Position numbers and translations under genes: made by a program. A stretch of 8,200 bases of DNA from an uncultured Muribaculaceae bacterium (GTDB lineage: Bacteria; Bacteroidota; Bacteroidia; Bacteroidales; Muribaculaceae). Positions 1 to 6,341 of this stretch are shown here, one piece after another (the stretch's first letter is position 1; each line of letters starts with the position of its first letter). The stretch lies in the NCBI GenBank assembly GCA_910578365.1, contig CAJTRC010000086.1:1-8200 (forward strand), read 5' to 3'. The notes under the pieces are model-generated. The model saw nothing but the letters and a program-made list of their open reading frames with translations. It did no database searches and was not told the DNA's origin.

Positions 1-81
1 AAACCTTTTAAGCATCTGTATTTTCGATTGTTATAAACATAGACCGCACCCTTTCCTTTCGAAAAGAGCGCTTTAAACACA

Positions 82-112
82 CAAAGATACAAATTAAATT
101 TGACAAAGCAAA
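82..112 (-). promoter_or_regulatory. Bacteroidetes-type promoter for a gene off the left edge
   Basis: On the minus strand there is a TTTG element (112-109), a 19-nt spacer and TATCTTTG (89-82). This matches the Bacteroidetes primary-sigma consensus of TTTG about 19-21 nt before TAnnTTTG. Transcription would start near 79 and run left out of the window. The first ATG downstream (40-38) opens only a 10-codon ORF, preceded by a purine-rich GAAAGGAAAGGG. A second ATG at 15-13 overlaps that ORF's end in another frame and stays open to the edge (MLKRF...). The gene served cannot be identified. Confidence 0.6.
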
Positions 113-192
113 ATTAAAATCACGTTCGCCAAGCCAAGCCCAAGGCAGGAGCTGCCGACGCCGACAACAATGCCGACGCCGAAGAATATCAT
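94..192 (-). CDS. possible 32-residue hydrophobic small protein
   Basis: This is a short ATG-to-TAA frame lying 16 bp downstream of the DUF5686 stop codon. It encodes an almost wholly hydrophobic peptide beginning MIFFGVGIVVGVG and ending ILILLCQI, which could be one membrane-spanning helix with glycine spacing. An AAAGGG lies 8 nt before the ATG. A 12-bp direct repeat (TGCCGACGCCGA on the plus strand, at 153-164 and 171-182) encodes the repeated GVG part. The first two thirds are GC-rich, unlike the AT-rich sequence around them, which is mildly consistent with coding. There is no family match I recognise, and the promoter for the leftward neighbour overlaps its 3' end. It may be chance. Confidence 0.25.
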   Translation of the reverse strand: MIFFGVGIVVGVGSSCLGLGLANVILILLCQI

Positions 193-208
193 CAAAATTG
201 CCCTTTGT

Positions 209-2731
209 TCAGAATGTGAAGTGCAAGGCCAGGCGCAGGCCGCTGTGGTCGACCGGGTAATCGGTGCGCCGATAAGTCAGACGCCATACATAGTCCAAGC
301 GCAGACAGCGGAGTATATTGTCGATACCAACTGATATTTCCATATATGGCCCCTGATTCATGGGGCGGGTGTCGGCATCGGAGGGGAAGCGGAAAAGCTC
401 CGGATTGCACTGCGGATCGTTGCGGCGGCTCAGATGGCCATAAAGCCCGCGGAAACTTACCACCTCGCGCAATTTGGCTTTCTTAACAAATGGTATCTGA
501 TTGAACAGGAGTCCGTTGGCCCAATATGTGAGGTCCCACTGCGCATAACTGTCGTTGATAAATTCCATCGGATTCATCAGGGCGAAACTCTCGGGCTGGA
601 TAGTATACGACAAGTTTGCATTGGGTATAAGCAGGTTGAGATAGGGCGACCTACTCCATACATGTCCGCCGCTGATTATAGCATCGATATAGCCGAAGGC
701 TGAAAGCCAGAACCGCTTGCCGACACTCAGTTCGGTTTTGTTTATGTCGAAACGGCTTCCGGCAAAGCCTTTGAATGCCAATGTATGGGTAAGCTGAAAT
801 ACCGGCGCGTCGAGATTTACAGGTATGCGGTGTGTCTTGGTCTGATAAAATTTTTCGCCTGGCGCGTAACGCAACTGCAGGCTGACACTGCTTTCGTTGT
901 AGTGCCCTAATCGGTTGCCGTAGCCGTCGACAAAAGGCAGCCAGCGCGTGGCCTCCTGACGTTCGTGCTTAAGACCGAGAACAAAACTGAAATTGTTGGC
1001 CAGCTCGCAGGTCCAGTCGAACGATGTCACACGGTGATATGTCACACGGGTATCGCTCATGCGCTTGAGCGACAAAAACATATTGTCGGCATTGGTATAA
1101 AGATAGTGCTGGCCTATCTGGTCGAGGTCATACCGATGTGTAAGGCGCAACGACTGCACCGGAAACTCACGCGAATGATATTCCTTGTCGCGGAAAGAGT
1201 ACTCTGCCTCGGCACAGTACTTCCACTTGTGGTCGCGGAAGCCGTAGGCCACATATCCGCGTCCGAACCAGCGTCGGCTTAGATTGGCTGTAGTCATGCC
1301 ACCGGCCCTCAGACGCACTCCTTCGGCGGTATTGTAACTTACCGATGTGTTTACGGGGCCGTAGTCGAACTTGCTGTCCCTGCCGGTGTTTACGTAGCCC
1401 GACACCATTATTTTGAGAAATTTCTCGCCCCAATAGTACACCGGCACCTTGCGCAGGCGCTGCATAAGCTGCCCTACTCCGTTTTCGGCCTGCGGCATGG
1501 CTGTGAGGCGTGCCTGCTCCCAGAAGAGGCTGTCGCGCCTAAGAGTGCGACTGTCGGCGGTCACGGCATGACGATACAGACTATCGTCGACGGCGGCGAA
1601 ATCATGGTCGGCGTAGGCCAGACGGCGCCGCACATACACAACGGGGGTTCCCGGAACTGCACGCAGTTCCATGGTCATGTCGTCCGACTCTATCAGGCGG
1701 CTGCCGTCAGCTCCGCGGCGGAATTTCTGACTGATATAAAGTTTTTCCACAAAATTCAGATTGATATCGGAGGGAACCGTCATGTCGACCTTGCGTATGA
1801 ACATGGTGCTGTCGCCCACCGGCACGTACACATGTCCGTTGAAGCCGAACATGGACTTATTGCGCGGATAAAACGCCAGTGTAATACAGTCTTGACCGTC
1901 GATTGCAACCGTATCCGTAAGATAATAGCGATAGAAATCAGGGCCTATTTTGCTCAGCGGACTCACAAAGCGGTTCTTCAGTATGTTCACATCGTTGTCG
2001 TAAAGATCGATTTCGCGCAGAGCATCTTCGAGAAAAACCTGCATCGACTTGGCATCGGTTATCTCGTCGATACCCTCGCTGCGGAAGCCTATCGGCACCT
2101 CTCGTTCGGCTTCCGGATGGCGGCGGTAATGCACATCGCTCAGACTCTCTTTTACCGACAGATTCAGAATGGGCTTGCCCGAAACCTCCGATGTATCCAC
2201 ATTCTGAATCAGAAACGGAAACTTACGCAGCAACGGCGCGTACTTTACCGAATCGAACTCATTAAGAGCTATCGTAATACGCTGATATTTACGATAATTA
2301 TAATATGGCTTACGACGAGGATCGGTGAGATGTCCGCGCTCTTTGAGCCGCCTGACGAAGTCGACCGCCGGATTATTTTTTTTGCTGTAAGCTGCCCGCT
2401 CCACTTTTATCTCGCCGAGCACTTCGGACTTTGGCGAGAGGTATACCGCATAAAGATTTAGCGTACTTCTGTTTACGGCCACCGTCTTTTTCTCATAACC
2501 CAGACAACTGACTGTCAGAAACTTTGCCTTGGAGGGAATTGACATTTCGAAAATGCCGTCATTGTCGGTGATAGCACCGGTGCTGCTTTTGTCGATAGTC
2601 ACCGACGCATGGTTCAGGGGCTCATCGCTCACCGAATCGCGCACCACGCCACGTATATAGCGCATACCGTCGGCCCGAAGCAGGGCTGTCCCCAGGAAAA
2701 GCAACACAAGTATCAGCGCAGTACGTTTCAC
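209..2731 (-). CDS. DUF5686 / carboxypeptidase-regulatory-like outer-membrane protein
   Basis: This 840-residue exported protein has a basic N-terminus, a hydrophobic core and a likely signal-peptidase site near LLRA-DG (about residue 20). Residues about 26-100 form a carboxypeptidase-regulatory-like beta-sandwich (GVVRDSVSDEPLNHASVTI), the domain also found at the N-terminus of TonB-dependent receptors. The rest resembles the DUF5686 family, with the typical KKNNPAVDFVRR segment at about 117-128. The C-terminal half is rich in alternating aromatic and polar stretches and the last residue is Phe, both as expected for an outer-membrane beta-barrel. Its length is near what I expect for the family, whose function is unknown. 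The start chosen is GTG at 2731-2729; a GGAG sits just 2 nt before it, and only this start includes the signal peptide (the next Met is residue 23). The gene begins 9 bp after the hydrolase stop, so the two are almost certainly cotranscribed. Confidence 0.85.
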   Translation of the reverse strand: MKRTALILVLLFLGTALLRADGMRYIRGVVRDSVSDEPLNHASVTIDKSSTGAITDNDGIFEMSIPSKAKFLTVSCLGYEKKTVAVNRSTLNLYAVYLSPKSEVLGEIKVERAAYSKKNNPAVDFVRRLKERGHLTDPRRKPYYNYRKYQRITIALNEFDSVKYAPLLRKFPFLIQNVDTSEVSGKPILNLSVKESLSDVHYRRHPEAEREVPIGFRSEGIDEITDAKSMQVFLEDALREIDLYDNDVNILKNRFVSPLSKIGPDFYRYYLTDTVAIDGQDCITLAFYPRNKSMFGFNGHVYVPVGDSTMFIRKVDMTVPSDINLNFVEKLYISQKFRRGADGSRLIESDDMTMELRAVPGTPVVYVRRRLAYADHDFAAVDDSLYRHAVTADSRTLRRDSLFWEQARLTAMPQAENGVGQLMQRLRKVPVYYWGEKFLKIMVSGYVNTGRDSKFDYGPVNTSVSYNTAEGVRLRAGGMTTANLSRRWFGRGYVAYGFRDHKWKYCAEAEYSFRDKEYHSREFPVQSLRLTHRYDLDQIGQHYLYTNADNMFLSLKRMSDTRVTYHRVTSFDWTCELANNFSFVLGLKHERQEATRWLPFVDGYGNRLGHYNESSVSLQLRYAPGEKFYQTKTHRIPVNLDAPVFQLTHTLAFKGFAGSRFDINKTELSVGKRFWLSAFGYIDAIISGGHVWSRSPYLNLLIPNANLSYTIQPESFALMNPMEFINDSYAQWDLTYWANGLLFNQIPFVKKAKLREVVSFRGLYGHLSRRNDPQCNPELFRFPSDADTRPMNQGPYMEISVGIDNILRCLRLDYVWRLTYRRTDYPVDHSGLRLALHFTF

Positions 2732-2740
2732 GGCTCCAAG

Positions 2741-3595
2741 TTATTTAGAGCCAAAGGCGGCTTTAACCTCATTGCTGATTTCGTCGGCGGTGGGCGATTC
2801 ATCTGAATCCGAAAGGGACTGCGGTTTTTCCGGCTGCTCAGGCTGCTCAGGCTGCTCAGGCTGCTCAGGTACAACCTGTGCTTCGACAACAGCCGGTATG
2901 GGTTCTACAGCCTGATTCAGCTCCGGCTTGTCCTCGGCTATGGCATAGTCCGCCGGCTGTGGGTCCACTCGGACCGGCACTTCATGAGCTGCGGCCTTCT
3001 TGCTTGATTTACGCGACGATTTGCCCCCGGTCATTGCATAGGTTACGGCATTGACACGCCCCGACCCGTAATAGTGTGTGAGCCAATAGCGTTCGTCGAG
3101 GCTACTTTCGATTACTCCGCGCGATGATGATGCATGAATCATGCGCCGCTCCCCTATATAAAGTCCGACATGATTGACCGGTCCGCCTCTTTTACCGCAG
3201 AAGAAAACCAGGTCGCCGGGCTGCAAATCTTCGTGGCCTATGCTTACACAATATTCGTACTGGGCGGCGGAATTACGTGGCAACGCCACTGCGGCAGCTT
3301 CGCCGAACACGCTCATGGTCATGCCGCTGCAGTCGGTACCCTTGCGGTCTTTGCCTCCGTAGCGGTAGGGGGTGCCGAGCCATTTGCGGGCCGTTTTCAC
3401 AATCTTTTCCGCCAGACGGCTGTCGACATCGAATACGGGCTCGCCGTTGTGGCGCTTGGGTTTATTGCGCTCGGACAGTACTATGTCGTTGTCCGTGGGC
3501 CGCACGACGGTCGTCTTGCGACTGCTGCCGCACGATGCAAGCAACAGCAGCATTGCCGCCATGTATATTATAATATGTATTCCACGATGCTTCAT
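2741..3595 (-). CDS. NlpC/P60-family cell-wall hydrolase, lipoprotein
   Basis: Starting at the ATG at 3595, this is a 284-residue protein. KHRG followed by a hydrophobic run and LASC (Cys22) makes a lipoprotein signal, so it should be membrane-anchored outside the cytoplasm. An NlpC/P60 cysteine peptidase domain spans about 62-180 with the catalytic Cys89 (GTDCSG), His142 (NHVGLYIG) and probable third residue His154 (MIHASS). Enzymes of this family cut peptidoglycan stem peptides, commonly between D-Glu and the third residue; the exact bond here is inference. The C-terminal 100 residues are low-complexity: a basic KSSRKSSKK patch, then Pro/Glu-rich sequence with tandem EQP repeats and an acidic end. 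A TTG at 3610 is in frame, but it lies inside or upstream of the promoter, so the ATG is preferred. It is the first gene of a two-gene operon with the DUF5686 gene. Confidence 0.88.
   Translation of the reverse strand: MKHRGIHIIIYMAAMLLLLASCGSSRKTTVVRPTDNDIVLSERNKPKRHNGEPVFDVDSRLAEKIVKTARKWLGTPYRYGGKDRKGTDCSGMTMSVFGEAAAVALPRNSAAQYEYCVSIGHEDLQPGDLVFFCGKRGGPVNHVGLYIGERRMIHASSSRGVIESSLDERYWLTHYYGSGRVNAVTYAMTGGKSSRKSSKKAAAHEVPVRVDPQPADYAIAEDKPELNQAVEPIPAVVEAQVVPEQPEQPEQPEQPEKPQSLSDSDESPTADEISNEVKAAFGSK
2832..2867 (-). repeat. four perfect 9-bp tandem repeats encoding EQP units
   Basis: The 9-mer GGCTGCTCA (plus strand) occurs four times head to tail without a mismatch. On the minus strand it encodes part of the PEQPEQPEQPEQPEKP run in the C-terminal tail of the NlpC/P60 lipoprotein. 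The unit is three codons long, so slippage would change tail length by three residues without shifting the frame. Confidence 0.95.
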
Positions 3596-3599
3596 ATTA

Positions 3600-3631
3600 C
3601 AAAGGTACAAACTCTTGGTCTTTAGAGCAAA
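3600..3631 (-). promoter_or_regulatory. promoter of the NlpC/P60-DUF5686 operon
   Basis: On the minus strand TTTG (3631-3628), a 20-nt spacer and TACCTTTG (3607-3600) match the Bacteroidetes consensus very well. The ATG of the hydrolase begins only 4 nt beyond the -7 element, so the mRNA would start at or within a few bases of the start codon. Confidence 0.7.
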
Positions 3632-3634
3632 TTT

Positions 3635-3710
3635 TTAACGGTTTTAGAGCCAGTTTGTTAATTTAACATTCTCCGTTTAACATTTAACATTATGCCATTG
3701 AGCGTTAACA
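3635..3710. promoter_or_regulatory. cluster of TTAAC boxes in 7-bp register, candidate operator
   Basis: TTAAC begins at 3635, 3663, 3677, 3684 and 3705; the last four are TTAACA. All distances are multiples of 7 (28, 14, 7, 21). The copies at 3663, 3684 and 3705 are exactly 21 bp apart, two helical turns. The copy at 3663 also forms GTTAA-T-TTAAC (3657-3667) and the one at 3705 lies in the palindrome GTTAAC. The cluster sits between the leftward and rightward promoters, so it could control either or both. The role is inference. Confidence 0.4.
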
Positions 3711-3779
3711 ATACACTTATTTCATGCCAATTTTTACTAAAGTTACTACCTGATTCGTCCGTAATTCGCTTCTATACTA

Positions 3780-3787
3780 TATATTTG
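3780..3787 (+). promoter_or_regulatory. -7 element of the htrA promoter
   Basis: TATATTTG matches TAnnTTTG exactly and lies 42 bp before the htrA ATG, which would give a leader of a little under 40 nt. No good TTTG is found at the expected upstream distance; the nearest is TTCG at 3754-3757 with a 22-nt spacer. A weak -33 element fits a promoter that needs an activator, possibly acting from the TTAAC cluster. Confidence 0.5.
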
Positions 3788-3829
3788 CAGTAAATTTTAA
3801 ATTCAATCCTCTAATAAGTTTCATACACT

Positions 3830-5329
3830 ATGAAAATTCTGTCAGTAATCATCTCCTCAGCAATGCTGCTGTCGGCATGCTCTATGGCAGCCCAGGATAA
3901 CAGCGGCAGCAACAACAATGAGAAGCGCGAACGCCATCATACTACCGGGCGCGTGATATATCAGGACGATTTTACCAACACCGCGGCCGAAACCGTCAAC
4001 GGTGTAGTGAGCGTGAAAAGCTATGCTACCCCACGCCAGAGCTATGGAAACCGCGGCGGTTACGACCCCTTTGTCGACGACCCTTTCTTTGAATTCTTCT
4101 TCGGCTCGCCACGCGGTGGCCGCCAGCAGCGTCAGCAGGAGCAGCCCAAGGCCGAACAGCGGCAGATTGGACTCGGCTCGGGTGTAATCATAAGCGGCGA
4201 CGGATATATAGTAACCAACAACCACGTGATTGCCGACGCCGAGCGCCTCGAAGTAACTCTGAACGACAACCGCAACTACTCCGCCGAAGTTATAGGCACC
4301 GACGAGGTCACCGACCTGGCTCTGATTAAAATAGATGCTCCCGACGACCTCCACGTGATTCCGTTCGGCGACAGCGAGAACCTGCTTGTAGGCGAATGGG
4401 TACTCGCCGTGGGCAACCCATTCGGATTCACCAGCACTGTAACCGCCGGCATCGTAAGCGCCAAGGCTCGCAACATATCGGCTCAGTTCGGACAGGGTGC
4501 CCGCGGCATCGAATCGTATATCCAGACCGATGCCGCAGTCAACTCGGGCAACTCGGGCGGCGCTCTGGTGAACCTCAACGGCGAACTGGTGGGCATAAAC
4601 GCTGCCATATACTCCTCGACCGGCAACTATGCCGGCTGCTCCTTTGCCATTCCCACCTCAATAGTACAGAAGGTGGTTTCCGACCTCAAGCAGTTCGGTG
4701 CCGTACAGCGCGCATATCTGGGAATATCGTTCATGGAACTCACACCCGAGCTGGTGAAGGAAAAGGAAATCCAGGGCACCAACTCCGGCATCTATGTGGC
4801 CGAAGTTCAGGATCGCTCGGCTGCTGCAGAAGCCAAGCTGCAGAAAGGCGACATCATTATTGCCCTCGACAACTACCCCACCCTCTCTACCGCTCAGCTA
4901 CAGGAAGCCATAACTAAATTCAGCCCCGGCAGCAAAGTGACAGTGACCTACATACGCGACGGCAAGCGCAATGTTTCTACCGTAACCCTGCGCAATAATC
5001 ACGGAAACACAGCCGTGACTCGTCCCGACTCGCCCGAGTCGCTTGGAGCCGAAATGGCCGATGCTGACGAAACAATGCTCAAGAGCCTCGGACTCAGCCA
5101 CGGCGTGACCGTGAAATCGGTCGACCCCGACGGTCGCTTCGCCGAAGCCGGCATGAAGAAAAACTTTATCATACTAATGATCAACGGACAGCGAATCGAC
5201 AAGGCCGATACTGTAACCAAGCTCTACAAGGCCATACGCCAGAGCGACTCGCGCGACAAGGTCATGTTCATATCGGGCATATATCCCGACGGACAGCAGG
5301 CATACTACGCAGTGCCGCTCAACGACTGA
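3830..5329 (+). CDS. htrA: HtrA/Deg-family periplasmic serine protease with two PDZ domains
   Basis: This 499-residue Do-family protease degrades or refolds damaged envelope proteins. The N-terminus has a hydrophobic stretch ending in LSAC (Cys17), so it may be a lipoprotein; cleavage by ordinary signal peptidase just after is also possible. A polar linker and an aromatic DPFFEFFFG segment (about 84-92), the usual regulatory-loop motif of the family, are followed by a Gln-rich stretch. The trypsin-like domain covers about 112-290 with the full catalytic triad His132 (TNNHVI), Asp162 (TDLALIKI) and Ser242 (GNSGGAL). PDZ1 spans about 294-386 (carboxylate-binding loop AYLGI) and PDZ2 about 405-495, the second more diverged. 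The ATG start is clear: the preceding sequence is AT-rich leader with its own -7 element. Whether it is orthologous to DegP, DegQ or DegS cannot be decided, but two PDZ domains exclude a DegS-like architecture. Confidence 0.95.
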   Translation: MKILSVIISSAMLLSACSMAAQDNSGSNNNEKRERHHTTGRVIYQDDFTNTAAETVNGVVSVKSYATPRQSYGNRGGYDPFVDDPFFEFFFGSPRGGRQQRQQEQPKAEQRQIGLGSGVIISGDGYIVTNNHVIADAERLEVTLNDNRNYSAEVIGTDEVTDLALIKIDAPDDLHVIPFGDSENLLVGEWVLAVGNPFGFTSTVTAGIVSAKARNISAQFGQGARGIESYIQTDAAVNSGNSGGALVNLNGELVGINAAIYSSTGNYAGCSFAIPTSIVQKVVSDLKQFGAVQRAYLGISFMELTPELVKEKEIQGTNSGIYVAEVQDRSAAAEAKLQKGDIIIALDNYPTLSTAQLQEAITKFSPGSKVTVTYIRDGKRNVSTVTLRNNHGNTAVTRPDSPESLGAEMADADETMLKSLGLSHGVTVKSVDPDGRFAEAGMKKNFIILMINGQRIDKADTVTKLYKAIRQSDSRDKVMFISGIYPDGQQAYYAVPLND

Positions 5330-5353
5330 AACAACTGACTGCCAAGACTCAAC

Positions 5354-5390
5354 ATGACACAGGGCCGCACAACATGCGGCCCTGTGTCAT
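5354..5390 (+). terminator. 16-bp perfect hairpin after htrA, no U-tract
   Basis: Arms 5354-5369 and 5375-5390 pair perfectly around the loop CAACA. The stem is GC-rich and begins 24 bp after the htrA stop, where a terminator is expected. It is followed by an A-run rather than a T-run, so it is not a classic intrinsic terminator in the plus direction; it may end transcription with help or protect the 3' end of the mRNA. Confidence 0.5.
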
Positions 5391-5511
5391 ACACAAAAAA
5401 ATCGGTGCGTCAATAAAGAACTTCAGCAATAAGCGAACTATTTCATAACTGTGTTGTTATAACTTCAACAGCGTTAATCGCCACATCACTAACTAAAAAT
5501 ACAAACACAGT

Positions 5512-5718
5512 ATGAAAACTCTCAATTTAGTAGCCGCAGCCCTTGGAGGCGCACTCGTAGGCGCAGCAGCCGCCCTTCTTCTCGCACCCCAGTCGGGCAG
5601 CAAAACCCGCGAAGACATCACCGACTTCATCAAGGAGCGTTGTCCGAGTCTGAAAAAGAGCAAAATCGAGCAACTCGCCGACCAGCTTGAGGCCGACATC
5701 AAAGAAGCTACCAGATGA
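5512..5718 (+). CDS. YtxH-like small membrane protein, first copy
   Basis: A 68-residue protein with one N-terminal membrane helix (about 5-25) rich in Gly and Ala (LGGALVGAAAALLLAP), followed by LLLAPQSG (22-29), which is the hallmark of YtxH-type proteins. A charged, probably helical or coiled tail with a Lys/Arg-rich centre follows. The family is of unknown biochemical function and often associated with envelope stress. The stop overlaps the start of the next gene (ATGA, 5715-5718), pointing to translational coupling. The 182 bp upstream contains the htrA hairpin and AT-rich sequence, but I find no consensus TAnnTTTG, so its promoter is uncertain. Start chosen: the ATG, since the membrane helix begins directly after it. 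Confidence 0.8.
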   Translation: MKTLNLVAAALGGALVGAAAALLLAPQSGSKTREDITDFIKERCPSLKKSKIEQLADQLEADIKEATR

Positions 5719-5909
5719 AAGGCCTGCTGACATTTCTGGGCGGAGCTGTGGCAGGCGCAGCCATCGCAGCCCTGCTTACTCCTGAAAGCGGTGAAGACCT
5801 TCGCTTCAGAATCAAGACCCTCCTTCGTAAAAAGGGCATCCTGCCCTCGACTAAGCTCGACGATTTCGTTGAAATGATTGCCACCGAAATCGAAGAAGGC
5901 AAACAATAG
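5715..5909 (+). CDS. YtxH-like small membrane protein, second copy
   Basis: A 64-residue protein built like the preceding one: a short Gly/Ala-rich membrane helix (about 4-22, GGAVAGAAIAALL), the LLTPESG motif (20-26) in the place of LLLAPQSG, a basic segment (KTLLRKKG) and an acidic C-terminal helix. The shared plan and direct overlap suggest an old tandem duplication followed by divergence. A strong hairpin follows 14 bp after the stop. Function unknown; partnership with the first copy is inferred from coupling. Confidence 0.8.
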   Translation: MKGLLTFLGGAVAGAAIAALLTPESGEDLRFRIKTLLRKKGILPSTKLDDFVEMIATEIEEGKQ

Positions 5910-5923
5910 ATTACAACCGGGAA

Positions 5924-5966
5924 GGGCCGCGGAATTGCCATGGCGGCGAATCCGCGGCCCCCTTTT
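5924..5966 (+). terminator. strong hairpin with T-run between ytxH-like pair and holin-like gene
   Basis: GGGCCGCGGA (5924-5933) pairs with 5951-5960. Beyond one A-A mismatch the stem continues 5935-5939 with 5945-5949, giving 15 pairs and the loop ATGGC. CC and TTTT (5963-5966) follow. This is a good intrinsic terminator, yet the next gene starts only 18 bp later with no room for a promoter of its own outside the hairpin. Confidence 0.75.
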
Positions 5967-5984
5967 AATTCATCACCAAGCATT

Positions 5985-6341
5985 ATGAGCGACAGAACCA
6001 CAAACGAATCACTTAAACGCATCTACGCTACCCTGCGCAGATTCACCTTACTGCACCTCGAAAGCGCGCGCCTCACCACTACCGAGAAACTCACCCTGCT
6101 CGGCACCGCAATCGTGTACGGCGCACTGCTGATTATATTCGGCTCTATGGCGCTGTTTTTCATCACCATTGGCATTGGCCACCTGCTGGCCACCACCATT
6201 GCCGAGCACTTCGCATATCTGTGGGTGGCATGTTTCTACATAGTGCTGGTACTGGTGATAATTATTTTCAAGCGTCAACTTATTCTCAACCCGATATGCC
6301 GCTATCTGTCGCGGCTGTTAGCACCCAAGCCTGAAAAATGA
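5985..6341 (+). CDS. holin-superfamily III / YqjE-like two-helix membrane protein
   Basis: A 118-residue protein with a polar, charged N-terminus (SDRTTNESLKRIYATLRRF), a hydrophobic stretch about 38-70 and a second helix about 75-95, and a basic C-terminal tail. The plan fits PF07332, the 'phage holin family / DUF1469' that includes chromosomal YqjE. Members are widespread outside prophages, so the holin name should not be read as a lysis function, and no phage genes are near. I place the start at ATG 5985; an in-frame ATG at 5940 falls in the loop of the terminator hairpin and would add a poor leader. The stop overlaps the next start (ATGA, 6338-6341), indicating coupling. Confidence 0.7.
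   Translation: MSDRTTNESLKRIYATLRRFTLLHLESARLTTTEKLTLLGTAIVYGALLIIFGSMALFFITIGIGHLLATTIAEHFAYLWVACFYIVLVLVIIIFKRQLILNPICRYLSRLLAPKPEK

Noticed and set aside
153..182. CRISPR-like or mobile-element repeats
   Set aside because: Only two 12-bp copies six bases apart; no array, no palindromic repeat and no spacers.
1568..2461. Long plus-strand frame of 297 codons opposite the DUF5686 gene
   Set aside because: It lies wholly within a well-supported minus-strand gene, has no recognisable domain and an odd His/Arg-rich composition typical of antisense frames.
3596..3610. TTG start at 3610 for the NlpC/P60 lipoprotein
   Set aside because: It lies in the promoter and adds MYLCN before a perfectly good basic signal peptide starting at ATG 3595.
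3134..3625. Plus-strand frame opposite the NlpC/P60 gene
   Set aside because: It is antisense to conserved catalytic motifs, has no signal or domain, and crosses the operon promoter.
5456..5463. GTTATAAC palindrome upstream of the YtxH-like genes as an operator
   Set aside because: An 8-bp palindrome in AT-rich sequence is expected by chance and has no partner site.
5940..5984. Upstream in-frame ATG for the holin-like gene
   Set aside because: It falls in the loop of a strong terminator-like hairpin and adds a Pro/Ser-rich leader not expected in the family.
5985..6341. Prophage lysis gene
   Set aside because: The holin-superfamily label is shared with chromosomal YqjE-like proteins; no other phage genes, lysin or integrase are nearby.
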